The notes below the pieces were generated by a model. The model made no database searches. It worked only from the letters and a program-made list of their open reading frames with translations, and was not told where the DNA came from. A DNA stretch of 64,000 nucleotides from Riptortus pedestris (lineage: Eukaryota > Arthropoda > Insecta > Hemiptera > Alydidae). The stretch's first letter is position 1; the number at the start of each line of letters is the position of its first letter. The translations under genes and the position numbers were made by a program. The stretch lies in the NCBI GenBank assembly GCA_019009955.1, contig CM032231.1:111124001-111188000 (forward strand). Reading direction: 5' to 3'. Shown here one piece after another: positions 13,245 to 21,914 of this stretch.

Positions 13245-15851
13245 ATACATACATATATATACATGCATACACAAAACTCATAAAGCTTCAATAGTTAAAA
13301 TATTGCAGTAGAAATTATGTTCAGTAGAAACTCTAAAAATATAACAATACTTTAGCATACAAGAATTCTGTATGTAAATATACATTACTTTCAGCATGGG
13401 CTGTACTAAAAATGAGCGTTTATGAATACTATACTAAAAAGAATTGTGTTCCATAAAATATAATTCCACCAAAATGGTCAGCTCTATAAAACTAAAATTT
13501 CTTCACTTAGGGACTTACCGAAATAAGTGCAAATCCAGACATTGTACACATTCCCAGTCCACTTCCGAAAACATACAAGTAAAGGTATTTGCATATACTG
13601 TTCGCATCATCAAAATACCTAAAAAGGAAAATTCCAGAAACTTAAGATTTGAGTATTTAAAGGTAAAATCTGTTATTATACTCAACATAGTTATATCTCC
13701 ATTCTCAATGAAAATAGTGTAAAGTTAAGATAAATCTAAATTTAGTAGTCAATTCTGCTTATCATTTCCAACACAAAATATAATAGCAACTACGATTTGA
13801 TCTATTACTAAACTAGTTTTAACAAGATCAAATCAATAAGAATTACCCAGCAATTTAGATTGAAGAAGCGTTGTTCTGGTGTTGCTCTCATATAGTGACT
13901 ATCAACTCATTTATGTTTATAGGATCTTCCTTACAATTAATTAATATCGGCCTGTCCTGGAGGTTGCTTACATATGTTATCACTTGGAATTTTAAGGATT
14001 AGAATAACTTAGGTACAAAATAACCTGCTCATTTTCAACTCCTGTCTTAAGTGCTGCAGGCTGGGGAAGGAATCAGATGTACATTTTCACAACCCACCCC
14101 CCTTTAAAATAGCACCTTGAAAACACTCCTTCCCCTCCTCTCACCCTTCCTCACTACCTGCTTAGGTACTTAAGTGCTGCTGGCTGGGGAAGGAATCAGA
14201 CACACATTTTCACAATCCGTCCCTTTAAAATAGAATGTTGAACACACTCCCCCCCTCATCAGACCCTTCCACACTACCTGTTCAGGTACTTAAGTGCTGC
14301 GGGCTGGGGAAGGAATCAGGCACACTTTTTCACAACCCCCCCTCCTTTTAAATTAAATGTTGACTTCAGCAAAAGGGTCTATCAGTTCCAACCCACGCAC
14401 GGCTTACAAGGCTCAGCATAAAAAAAAGGAATCAAAACCCCTCCTTCTATGGGATAAATAAATTTAAAAAAAGGAATCATAACACCTCCAGCTCTAGATC
14501 TGCACACTCCAAATAGTCAAGAACAGCTATCTTTCTTTGACTCCCTCCACCATGGAATGCCCGGCATTATGGCTGTGAAACAATATTGTATAGAAACGTT
14601 CTGAAAAAAATGTAATTCCAGTTTGAATATTGCAGCATGTTCCATAGCATAGATAATCAATTTAATACTAACGTCTTCAAAGTGAAAAACAGCATTAGAT
14701 ACAGCATTTTTTTTAAATAATCGGCTTTGAGCTTGCTATTTATGTTATATCAAGTCATAAAAAATGGTCAAGCAACCAACCTGGTTTTGGATCACTGCAC
14801 ATTGATGGACTGGCACGATTTTAGTGAAACCTATTTGGTATATTAAATCTGGAGGTTTATAATATGATATGAGTTTTGAATCAAGTGTTGTAATTTAGTT
14901 TTAAAAATAAGTGAAATTAGGTAATAAAAATCGTGTTTTTATAACAGATATTCAGAAATTTTAATAAAATAGTGTTATATTGAAACATATCTGCTGTACC
15001 TTGTTATATAGAGTGTTCATAATTAATGATAATGTACACAATTTGGACATATATTTTTATGTCGACTGCTAATCTATGCCTTACTTCAATATTTCCACGT
15101 GATGTGCTCCACAATGTCTCACGCATAATATACAGGCCTCTTTCATTGTCATATTTCCTTCTTTTTTGCTTTTTACCAGCTCTTCTGCCCTTTCGAATGT
15201 CTTTTCAAGGCAATATTCAAGCAGATTTAACTCTGCAGAAATATGTTCGTATATGATGTAGACTAAAGCTAATGCTCCGAAAGCTGTTAACGTAGCCACG
15301 GTGATTCCAACAAATTGTAGCAAGTATGCAGATATGTTGAAGACTACATAGTCCAGGTCGAAAGGGAACCAGCATGGAAATAAAAGAAGGTGCCTGGAGC
15401 CAGTCAAGTGTTTCTCCAGGAAGCTTGCTATGACTATATTAATCAATGAGTACGATCCGGCACGCACACTATATTTTAAAATTATATTTATGGTTTTTCG
15501 TCTCTCTCTCTCAGCCTGAGTTATATATTTGTAAACAATTTTGCTATTGTAGTCATACGAGTAGCTCACATCTAAAAAAAAAAAAATAATAATAATATTA
15601 CTCACATTTTAAAATACCTGAAAAAAGCATTTAGATTTAAATATACAAAATGTTTTAACTATTATTTTGTTTTCTGAAGAATGTTTGAAGAAAGAACATT
15701 ATTATTAGCAGATTTCCCTTGAGGGAAATCTGCTATTGTGGTCGTACTCATTACGCTATTTTCGAAAAATTTCTTCAAAATCCATTCATCCTACCCAGGA
15801 GATAACGAAAATGAGGTCCGTTCAAAGTTATCTATATCTATCTATAAATAA

Positions 15852-15902
<51 letters not shown>

Positions 15903-16113
15903 TACCGGGTGTACAGAAAGTTCTAAGCCTGATTTCAACTTACATATTTTTATTTTTCAATATAGTCCCCCTCAACAGCAACGCACTTATTCCACCGCTT
16001 TTTCCAACATCTGTAACCCGGTCAAAAAAAAAATTGTTGTCAAAACCTTCCAAAACAACCTTGACAGCTGAGGTATCATAAGTACACCAGGCTTAGAACT
16101 TTCTGTACACCCC

Positions 16114-16153
<40 letters not shown>

Positions 16154-17499
16154 GTAACCTCTGTCTGTACATTGATTTTTTTCGCGAAATTTCACGATAA
16201 CTTTTCGTTTCACATGTCATAGACACCATAACTGCATTTTGTTTCTTTGGTGTCTGTTTGTTTGTTTGTTTATTTGCTTGTTTGTTTGTTACCTTTTCAC
16301 GCATAAACGGCTGAACCGAATTTTATGAAACTTGGTATGTATACTACTAACCCAACTTAGACTTTAGGATATATTAATATTCTCTAAGACAAACAGGAGT
16401 GAGGGTTATAAGGGAGGCCTGAAATTAAAAATAGCGATATTTCGTTTCCTATTGGTTTTTCGGCAAATATGCACATAACAAAAGTTGTTTATTTTGTTAT
16501 TTAAAGTAACTTTTGTTATATACACTTTCGTCGTATTCCGAAGTACAAATGCGTTATACGCCAAAAATTATTGCGGGAGTCAACAATTTTATTTGGCACG
16601 AAAGACTTAACGGGACTAAATAAAACTCGGATGTGTATTAGCACTAACACCTTCTTTATAATAAGTCATACCAAGATTTCTAGGGACGGGCAGGAGTGGT
16701 GGTTGTAGGAGAGGCCTGAATTTAAAAATAGCTGTATTTCGTTTTCAATTGGGTTTTCTCAAATATGCACATGACAAAAGTAGTTTATTTTTCTATTTAA
16801 AGTAACTATTGTTATATTCACTTTTGTCGTATAGAAAAGTATAAACGTGATATACACTAAAATCTAAAGCGGGAGCCAACAATTTTGTGGGGCACTAACG
16901 ATTGAACTGAACTTAGCATTACTCGGTATGACAATTAGCATTAATTCTTCCATGATTATAAGCTATATTAAAAATTTTAGATCCAAACGGGAGCGGGGAT
17001 TATAAGAGAGGCTGAAATGTGAGAAGTCTAATGCGGGAGCGGAAGATGACGGGAGCCTTACCAGTTAATTGAGTTTACTTATTTCCCGTCTGGCATTGCT
17101 GGAAGTGATTTCCAGTGAGATTCACTATTACAAATATAATCTTACGTGCAAAACTTTGCCTAAACTATTTGAGCTCGGGTTGGCTTTTGAAAGAAAATAT
17201 GTTCATTATAGATGATATTTAATTGTGATAAATGCTACCCATGATTATGGTTTGAATTATTGAAAAACGATGAGTCATAATGTGTAGAAGGATAAATTAG
17301 GAACACATTTTCATTTATCCTTCAAAACTAAAATTTCTATTCTATTAATCTCCAAAAGTTACCCTTCAGGGTTGGTTATTTCGGAAAATCATTACGTCGT
17401 GGAGGGCAGTGTAATTGTACACCTTGAAGTCTTACTATCAAAATACCATCAATAGTCAGTCAACAATAATTTCCCGGGCATCGCCAGGTACCTTAGATA

Positions 17500-17533
<34 letters not shown>

Positions 17534-18959
17534 GTAACCTCTGTCTGTACATTGATTTTTTTCGCGAAATTTCATGACACCATAACTGCATTTTGTTTCT
17601 TTCGTGTCTGTTTGTTTATTTGTTTGTTTGTTACCTTTTTCACGCATAAATGGCTGAACCGAATTTTATGAAACTTAGTATGTGTATTAGTACTAACCGA
17701 ACTTAGACTTAGACAAGAGTCGGGGTTATAAGGGAGGCCTGAAATTAAAAATAGCAATATTTCGTTTCCTGTTGGTTTTTCGGCAAATATGCACACAACA
17801 AAAGTTGTTTATTTTATTATTTAGAATAACTTTTGTTATATAAACTTTCGTCGGATACCGAAGTATAAATGCGATATACGCTTAAAATTATAGCGGGAGT
17901 CAACAATTTTATTTGGCACAAAAGACTCAACCGAATTAAATAAAACTCGGTATGTGTAATAAAGCCTTCTTTAGAATAAGTCATACCGACATCTCTAGCG
18001 ACGAGCAGGAGTGGAATATGTAGGTGAGGCCTGAAATTTCCTGGGTAGGATCGATTTGCAATTTTCTTCGAAAATCGCGTCATGAGTAACCCCAAAAGCT
18101 GATTTCCCTCAAGGGAAAGCTGCTAAAACGTAAACAACGTAATACGGATGCCGGTAACGTCGTACTAAACGAAAAAAATTAAGCTGGACACAAGCTATTA
18201 CCACACTTCGTTTGACTAATGTAAGCAAACAGACAAAGACTCAAACCTAAACAGCCTGATATGGTGAACAAACGTATAAAACCTACTGACCAACGGACAA
18301 CTAACTAAGTACAACTCTAGACGGCTTGAAGATGGTGCATTCGCATCGAATGCTCTTGCCAGACGTACTCGACCATCAGCCAATAACGACGGTCTTCTCC
18401 GACAGATAAGACAACAGTATCATTTATACTGGCGTTTCTAACCCTGCATTTGATTAATACAATTCATTTATTTACATTTGGTCCATCAGGAATCAAAGTA
18501 ATGACTAAAACACAGTTGTTTGTTGTCATTGAACAAGAAAATAAGCTTAGACAGAAACTAAATGCAGATGAGTAGCTGCTCACAAGAAGGAAATTTAAAA
18601 AAAAAACGGAAACGGCGGCACTAGCTCTCGGCGGAATGTCCCGAACATAGCCGACTCCTGCCGACCACACACACAATACAAATGCAAATATCTCGGTTAA
18701 TATTCAAGATACAGAATAAATGTATAGAACAATATTTGTAGTAAATTTAATATGCAATGAGATTAATTCTATACAATGTTTTGATCTGACGTATAACAAC
18801 GGAGATATTTCGAATTTTCATAAATCCCCCCTCCCACTGGTCCGATTTTAGCCATTAACGAACTTGATCTTTCTTTTTACATAGAACGATTAAATATGAA
18901 GTTCGGTAAAGATCAAACAAAAATTGCGACCGCTACAGCGTTAACAGACAAATATATAT

Positions 18960-19005
<46 letters not shown>

Positions 19006-20207
19006 ACTAGCTAAGGTGCCCGGCTTCGCCCGGGAATTCATTCGAGCTTGAATGAAGATGGTATTTTTTTGGCAAGTCTTTACTTTCCACAATATTATGA
19101 CATTTCCCCGTCACAGTCTTTAGGGTTCATACCCATCGTTGCTGTGGATTTGTTCATAATAAAATAATTTACTATTTAAGACTTCCCTCTCCTCAATATT
19201 AGCAGATTTTCCTTAAGGGAAATCAGCTATTGAGGCCGTACTCATGACGCGATTTTCGAAAAGTTTTTAATTTCAGGTCTCCCTTAAAACCCCCACTTCT
19301 GTTCGTCTCTGAGAAGATTAATATAGCCTAAAATCTAAGTTTGGTTAGTAGTAATATACATACCAAGTTTCATAAAATTCGGTCCAGCCGTTTATGCGTG
19401 AAAAGGTAACAAACAAACAAACAAGCAGACACGAAAGAAACAAAATGCAGTTATGGTGTCTATGACATGTGTAGCATATGCTATACGGTTGCTAGGCAAT
19501 GGAGCATATGCTATATGGTTGCTAGGTGATGAAACCAACACTTACTGTTACCTTGTTAATAAAAATAGTTGAATAATGGCGTTACTCAATGTACTGTTAG
19601 TTATCAATATTACATTGGAGACGAGCTAAAACGCCGAAGAAGCAGAATAGGGTATCAATCGACTTGTCTACTCAGGAAAAAGAAGAAGCCGCGAGTATGA
19701 ATCTCATAACGGAGAGAATGTCAAGGTTTGTATATAAAGAGTATACAAAGGACATGTTATGGGAGGATTACATCCGGCACTTCGAATTGACGGCCCGGGT
19801 GAAGGGGCTTGGTGGAATAGCGATGTGGAGGACGCGGCACGCAGGGACCTCCTCCGGGCCAGCATCGGCGCCTAGCACCTCAGGGCGTTGTCCGACCTTA
19901 TGTACCCTACCGACTGGGACACGTGCTTGTTGCCACCGAGCATTGCAATGACACAGGTTCTCCTGTCCTACCGCAACACCCGGGGGTGAAGTCTATATAG
20001 ATATAGATGCTATACAGTTGGTAGGCAATGGAGCATATGCTATATGGTTGCTAGGCGATGAAACCTACACTTACTGTTACCTTGTTAATAAAAATAGTTG
20101 AATAATGGCGTTACTCAACGTACTGTTAGTTATTAATATTACAACATGGGAAACGAAAAGCTATCTTGAAATTTCGCGAAAAAAATCAATGTACAGACAG
20201 AGGTTAG

Positions 20208-20245
<38 letters not shown>

Positions 20246-20489
20246 GAACGGACCTCATTTTCGTCTTCTCCTGGGTAGGATCGATGGACATTTGAGGAAA
20301 TTTTTCAAAACTCACGTCACAAGTACGACCTCAATAGCTGATTTCCCTTAAGGGAAATCTGCTAAAAAACGTAACACTATATTGAAGATTGAGTTCCTTT
20401 AGTTACCTTTTAAGATTAGTGAGACTAATTGTTGCGAATATCAAAAACTATGTTAGTTATTCTACAAGTCGATTAATATAAGCATATAT

Positions 20490-20579
<90 letters not shown>

Positions 20580-20994
20580 TTAATAGTTTCTATTACCGTC
20601 GATAAGAGAAAGGAGAGCATGTCGCCCTGAGCCAAAAATACTACATGCTGCACCGATATCAATGACAAACATGAGATGGTGAGAAAGTATCGCAACTTTG
20701 TCTGTGTCTTCCAAAAAAGCATAAATAGAGATGAGTATAAGAATCAAAAATAGAGAAGGAATCGGATAAACTATTATTTTGTACATTCTAAAATAATTAT
20801 CGTCTTCCACGTAAATGCCGCAATACTTTAAAAAAATCTTGTACTTCCCCATGGCCTCTTCTGTCAGGCTTTTCATTTTGTTCCTTTTCAGCCTCGCCAT
20901 TTCTGTAATAAATAAAATAATTTGTTCTAAGAAAATATATCAACAGTTAGGCTATTGTATTAAAATTACCTAGGTTATATGTTGCTTTTATCAT
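3341..20994 (-). CDS. Odorant receptor gene OrA (7tm_6), complete, spliced
   Basis: Insect odorant receptor, a seven-helix ligand-gated cation channel subunit that works with Orco in olfactory neuron dendrites (family knowledge). Exons: 20994-20970 (probable), 20902-20597, 15571-15085, 13618-13519, 12236-12138, 4013-3858, 3397-3341. All junctions are GT/AG and phases agree. From the ATG at 20900 the product is 400 residues; from the ATG at 20994 it is 409. In the 400-residue numbering, likely helices are about 43-63, 71-91, 134-152, 183-212, 275-297, 303-322 and 378-396. Family signatures seen are LLLFPCWFPFDLD (163-175), CVRHCGAHHVEILKYFDD (251-268), LYILCWCGEAIS and GLAWYDLP, and a SYSYF motif near the C terminus. 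Introns are large and transposon-filled. No stop or frameshift was found. The ligand cannot be inferred. Which ATG is used is uncertain. Confidence 0.9.
3858..4013 (-). CDS. OrA exon 6
   Basis: ATTACAG|GGCGATGG to ACGTCG|GTAAAT, 156 bases, phase 0. Encodes GDGLREAIYGLAWYDLP and the conserved KKPL segment of the family C terminus. Separated from exon 5 by about 8 kb of retrotransposon sequence. Confidence 0.93.
4075..4380 (-). pseudogene. Gypsy-C reverse transcriptase fragment
   Basis: Minus-strand translation DPTGVVELKCFIGLATYMAK then CVPNLSS matches the end of the RT palm and thumb of gypsy elements (usual form ...LQRFLGLANYLSKF.PNLS). It lies in the intron just upstream of OrA exon 6 and is also at 40405-40965, so the insertion predates the duplication. 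Confidence 0.75.
4499..5018 (+). pseudogene. Non-LTR retrotransposon RNase H and C-terminal fragment
   Basis: WVKAHAGIMGNEIVDIHAK is the RNase H end motif of jockey/R1-type LINEs, followed by LTGHGNTNSYLYRF and a CxC...H zinc-knuckle-like tail (CKCHSNTEQTFTHLI), then a stop. Frame continues weakly to about 4990. Private to unit 1; abuts the Gypsy-A LTR. Confidence 0.75.
5019..5588 (+). mobile_element. Gypsy-A 5' LTR
   Basis: Runs TGTTGCGTGAAAG ... AAAACGTAACA, about 570 bases, with a TATATAAG box near 5160 and a 3' part nearly identical to those at 43800-44022 and 54500-54751. The primer-binding region TGGTGTCAGAAGT follows. Confidence 0.75.
5631..6864 (+). pseudogene. Gypsy-A gag, broken
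   Basis: The ATG at 5631 opens a frame whose first 40 residues look like a SAP-type helix-extended-loop-helix (ELKVEHMKKELATLDLPTTG, NKAELQRRLIDEF). A coiled-coil stretch of repeated EASRANCERLEE-like units follows, then a retrotransposon gag domain (TFDGNVPFNVF, LPAACRNNYEDIMVALQRKF, LRGRVQKPNETLQDFAMEIE). Stops at about 5919 and 6403 and a shift near 5960 break it. The gene would have encoded the capsid protein of the element. Confidence 0.75.
6865..7608 (+). pseudogene. Gypsy-A nucleocapsid zinc knuckles and protease, truncated
   Basis: Two near-repeat modules each end in a CCHC knuckle (CFNCGRVGHFQRNC and CFNCDEVGHFQRNC). A pepsin-like retroviral-type protease follows, with DKGAKHSII where the active site should read DTGA or DSGA, and VIIG near the flap region. 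The frame is cut at 7608 by Helitron sequence, so RT, RNase H and integrase are absent here. Confidence 0.75.
7609..7850 (+). mobile_element. Helitron fragment, 5' part
   Basis: Same sequence as bases 1860-2080 (AAAATTGTAACCTCTGTCTG and on). It interrupts Gypsy-A protease codons that continue uninterrupted in the copy at 42660. Confidence 0.7.
7852..8262 (-). mobile_element. Gypsy-B 3' LTR
   Basis: On the minus strand a purine run GGGGGAGGGGAGTGA precedes TGTAACAGTTATATAAAG, the expected polypurine tract and LTR start. The block reappears, without the rest of the element, at 44262-44530. The far end is unclear. Confidence 0.6.
8263..9597 (-). pseudogene. Gypsy-B integrase, broken
   Basis: Minus strand. 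The N-terminal zinc-binding region reads HGLSHPGTRRTRRLITQRYF, then CIVCQRSKV. The core start is DIIGPLPPSDGKRYCLTITD, interrupted by a stop at 9124. It resumes with FGSRRIRTTPYHPQANGCIE (the usual H.PQaNG.vE) and a C-terminal domain ending in VGGGE. The DDE triad is partly legible (D in ADIIGPL, E in NGCIE). Stops and shifts show it is dead. Confidence 0.85.
9598..10725 (-). pseudogene. Gypsy-B reverse transcriptase and RNase H, broken
   Basis: Minus strand. FEFVVMTFGLRNGAETFQRM, then the active site YIDDILISSKDENEHKSHLE with both aspartates intact, and KPDKCCFWKSNVNFLGYNIS. RNase H remains only as shifted pieces between about 9600 and 10070. Confidence 0.85.
10731..11040 (-). pseudogene. 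Gypsy-B protease
   Basis: Minus-strand frame with FLVDTGAFASVVPSRR (active-site DTGA intact) and PILGVDFLIFHNILID, the flap and dimer part of gypsy proteases. Separated from gag by a stop or shift. Confidence 0.8.
11041..11700 (-). pseudogene. Gypsy-B gag, C-terminal part
   Basis: Minus strand: ILEDRKLSGGERPSHFLNEL, then LRSVWLSALPDQMQDTLAAT and AEIAHRIAEIYE, a common arthropod gypsy gag. It ends in the atypical Cys pattern LCYYHHFFKDKVRKCQEPC rather than a CCHC knuckle. The 5' end and 5' LTR are missing; Helitron sequence starts at about 11705. Confidence 0.8.
11705..12030 (-). mobile_element. Helitron fragment (intron 5 of OrA)
   Basis: Inverted match to the Helitron interior. The same stretch with the same flank is at 44745-45070 in OrB, so it predates the duplication. 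Confidence 0.65.
12138..12236 (-). CDS. OrA exon 5
   Basis: TCCTAG-type acceptor ...TTTTTAG|GACAAT and donor ACTAAG|GTAAGG, 99 bases, phase 0 at both ends. Encodes DNTALKFKFV through CGEAISTK, giving helix 6 and the conserved CxGE region. Confidence 0.93.
12289..12340. repeat. TA/TG microsatellite
   Basis: Interrupted TATATA/TGTATG array in intron 4 of OrA, 50 bases upstream of exon 5; a longer pure TA array is at the matching site in OrB (46748-46807). Confidence 0.9.
13204..13244. repeat. AC microsatellite
   Basis: About 20 AC units between OrA exons 4 and 5. Confidence 0.95.
13519..13618 (-). CDS. OrA exon 4
   Basis: TTTTTAG|GTATTTTG to TTTCG|GTAAGT, 100 bases. Encodes YFDDANSICK through GFALIS, giving helix 5. 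Confidence 0.92.
14040..14420. repeat. Tandem repeat of about 119 bp, three units (intron 3 of OrA)
   Basis: The core CTTAAGTGCTG[C/G]nGGCTGGGG recurs at about 14048, 14167 and 14286, each followed by GAATCAG, CACATTTTCACAA and CCCTTTAAAATAGAA. The last unit runs into a segment like the jockey LINE 3' end at 54190-54300 (CCAACCCACGCACGGCTTAC vs CAAACCCAGCCAGGGCTTTAC, then A-rich). Orthologous array at 47290-47830. Confidence 0.85.
15085..15571 (-). CDS. OrA exon 3
   Basis: Poly-T tract then AG at 15573-15572. 487 bases, the largest exon, covering helices 3 and 4 and the second extracellular loop with its FPCWFPFD motif. Ends ATTGAA|GTAAGG in phase 2, so the lysine codon is split across the intron. 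Confidence 0.93.
15700..15840 (+). repeat. R-family repeat, left end
   Basis: Starts with a 28-base palindrome around AGCAGATTTCCCTTGAGGG followed by GTCGTACTCATTACGC and GAAAATGAGGTCCGTTCAA, then TA-rich sequence. The same left end is found at 19197, 23010, 24779 and inverted at 18040, 20240, 25330 and 29910. Confidence 0.7.
15856..15900. repeat. TA microsatellite
   Basis: About 21 TA units between an R left end and a mariner MITE; the MITE used a TA here as target. Confidence 0.95.
15905..16114. mobile_element. Mariner-type MITE
   Basis: 27-base terminal inverted repeats, CCGGGTGTACAGAAAGTTCT on the left and its inverse on the right with one mismatch, flanked by TA on both sides. The 210-bp interior on the minus strand still shows a trace of a mariner transposase C terminus (LQMLEKAVE region followed by VAVEGDYIE-like codons), so it looks like an internally deleted mariner. 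Confidence 0.85.
16115..17494 (+). mobile_element. Helitron copy (intron 2 of OrA)
   Basis: Begins in a TA array with AAAATTGTAACCTCTGTCTG and ends TTTCCCGGGCATCGCCAGG, TACCTTAGATAG. The 3' hairpin and CTAG end are decayed. About 1.35 kb, non-coding; repeated GGAGGCCTGAAATT modules inside. Confidence 0.7.
17496..18125 (+). mobile_element. Helitron fragment fused to R left end
   Basis: A second Helitron 5' part starts directly after the previous copy in a TA array. At about 18030 it switches to an inverted R left end that closes with the palindrome GATTTCCCTCAAGGGAAA. Confidence 0.65.
18185..18550 (+). mobile_element. Penelope-like element 3' end (intron 2 of OrA)
   Basis: Matches the segment that follows the Penelope-like RT at 55346-56096 (CACAAGCTATTACCACACTT onward, see 56065-56440). 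Contains CTTGAAGATG and a perfect stem GCATTCG-CAT-CGAATGC, like the ribozyme-bearing ends of this retroelement class. The RT itself is missing here. Confidence 0.6.
18560..19005 (-). repeat. R-family repeat, inverted, with TA array
   Basis: Inverse of the block at 1-260 (GATCTTTCTTTTTACATAG, ATATTCAAGATACAGAATAAA), ending in about 50 bases of TA at 18951-19003. Ends against the Helitron at 19007. Confidence 0.65.
19470..20143 (+). mobile_element. Small internally deleted LTR retrotransposon
   Basis: LTR of about 145 bases (19470-19614) starting TGTAGCATATGCTATACGG and ending CAATATTACA; second LTR about 20004-20143. The flanking 5-bp duplication ACATG (19465-19469 and 20144-20148) interrupts Helitron sequence that is continuous elsewhere. 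A primer-binding-like TTGGAGACGAGC follows LTR 1. The interior is only about 390 bases. The second LTR's first bases are altered. Confidence 0.8.
19664..19980 (+). pseudogene. Gag remnant inside the small LTR element
   Basis: Frame opening MSTQEKEEAASMNL... with FVYKEYTKDMLWEDYIRHFE, similar to the start of gypsy-type gag (..W..Y...FE). After a shift another frame reads LRALSDLMYPTDWDTCLLPP. No zinc knuckle, protease or polymerase. It could not be mobile by itself. Confidence 0.55.
20240..20366 (-). repeat. R-family left end, inverted
   Basis: GAACGGACCTCATTTTCGTC through GTACGACCTCAATAG to the palindrome TTTCCCTTAAGGGAAATCTG. Confidence 0.65.
20497..20580. repeat. TA microsatellite beside OrA exon 2
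   Basis: Two TA arrays totalling about 75 bases, ending 17 bases from the exon 2 donor. OrB has only about 16 bases of TA here (57045-57062). Confidence 0.95.
20597..20902 (-). CDS. OrA exon 2
   Basis: Acceptor TTTATTACAG|AA, then ATG at 20900. Encodes MARLKRNKMK through LLSLID and covers helices 1 and 2. It ends G|GTAATA in phase 1, about 17 bases before a long TA array in the intron. Confidence 0.9.
20970..20994 (-). CDS. OrA exon 1 (probable, start codon exon)
   Basis: Reads ATG then seven codons (IKATYNL) plus one base, followed by donor G|GTAATT. The single base joins in frame to AA at the acceptor 20902, giving ...NLE then MARLK. The same exon with an open frame (IKSTYNL) and the same donor is kept in OrB. 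It could instead be 5' untranslated, with translation from 20900. Confidence 0.55.
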
Positions 20995-21002
20995 TAAACG
21001 AA

Positions 21003-21290
21003 TTCCGTTTGTGACCTGCTGGATAGTGAAGGAATACGGTATCTCAGGTAGGAAGATAAAGGCTTCTTTCCTTCACAGTTGTATACCACATGCGACAGAG
21101 CGTTTTCAATGCATACGCTCCATCATCAGTGCCCACTTCACCAGGATACTACTAGAGCCAAGGATACCCTTACCGGAAAAAACCTTTGACTCATCCCTTA
21201 TGGGCAATGTCAAAGGCTTTGGTGATTGCAAAGAGGTCAGCTTGATACATTCCCTGCTGTAATTTGATGACATCACAGGTATTCAATTAC
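21003..21290 (-). promoter_or_regulatory. Conserved 5' flank of OrA, partly transposon-like
   Basis: Directly upstream of the first OrA exon and matched in order at 57490-57790 upstream of OrB. On the minus strand it contains CTGATGA followed by a GAGCGT...ACGCTC stem (about 21135-21090), resembling the hammerhead-type ends of Penelope-like elements but lacking the GAAA box. No TATA box or initiator can be assigned with confidence. It may be the promoter and 5' UTR region built on an old retroelement end. Confidence 0.4.
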
Positions 21291-21445
21291 TTCATGATAC
21301 ATGAACGGAGGCATTGAATGAATCCTGAAGATTGAGTCAGTTACATTTCGAATAATAATTTAGTATTGGACACTAACATCCCCTTCGATCTGAATATGAA
21401 TAGTAATTAGAAGTGAAGTTTTTATATGACTATTATGCTTATGAG

Positions 21446-21495
<50 letters not shown>

Positions 21496-21914
21496 CTGAA
21501 AGTGGGCGCCAGTAAGGACCAGGGGCTTATATCTCGACTAGAAGAACTCTCTAGGACTACCTTCATGTCTTTAAGGGGTTCGGAAGGTACAATGTGCATG
21601 CTAGAAAGTGCGTTCGCCGTTCCTTAAAATAAACACAGGTTCTACATTAATGTGTGCCTTATTTTCTGAGTCTTTGCGTATATTCTCGACTGACTCATAT
21701 CCAAGTCGAACCGTGAAATTGTTCCTTTGGTCCAATTCAGAATTTCTTTGTTGATTGGGGGGGGGGGTGACTTTTACCAAGGGTATGGCTCCTTAAGTTC
21801 GCCATTTCCACTTCTAGAAATATTCAGGAAATTGAGATCGAAGAAATCTGGATTACTGATAATGCTGAACAGTAAAAACAATGTACTGACAAGAGCTGTT
21901 TCGGCTTACAGAGC
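21291..21914. other. OrA upstream flank, no gene seen
   Basis: Non-coding sequence matched at 57790-58400 upstream of OrB, including GAAAGTGGGCGCCAGT after the TA array. No conserved frame between the two copies; origin unknown. Confidence 0.5.
21450..21494. repeat. TA microsatellite
   Basis: Pure TA in the OrA upstream flank; counterpart at 57935-57990. Confidence 0.95.

Larger units (their letters stand above)
19007..20213 (-). mobile_element. Helitron, inverted, host of a nested LTR element
   Basis: Minus orientation: 3' end CCCGGGCGAAGCCGGG then CACCTTAGCTAG at 19030-19007, 5' end AACCTCTGTCTGTACATTGA near 20205. Interrupted at 19470-20143 by the LTR element; part of the middle is replaced by an R left end. 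Confidence 0.7.

Noticed and set aside
12060..13720. Plus-strand frame 13444-13722 over OrA exon 4, and its twin 46955-47182 over OrB exon 4
   Set aside because: Shadow of minus-strand coding exons; the minus strand has splice sites and family motifs.
21003..21060. Extending the OrA start upstream of 20994, since the frame stays open (FIFLPEIPYSFTIQ)
   Set aside because: No in-frame ATG before the stop near 21078, and the stretch belongs to a repeat-like block; the first ATG at 20994 or 20900 is preferred.
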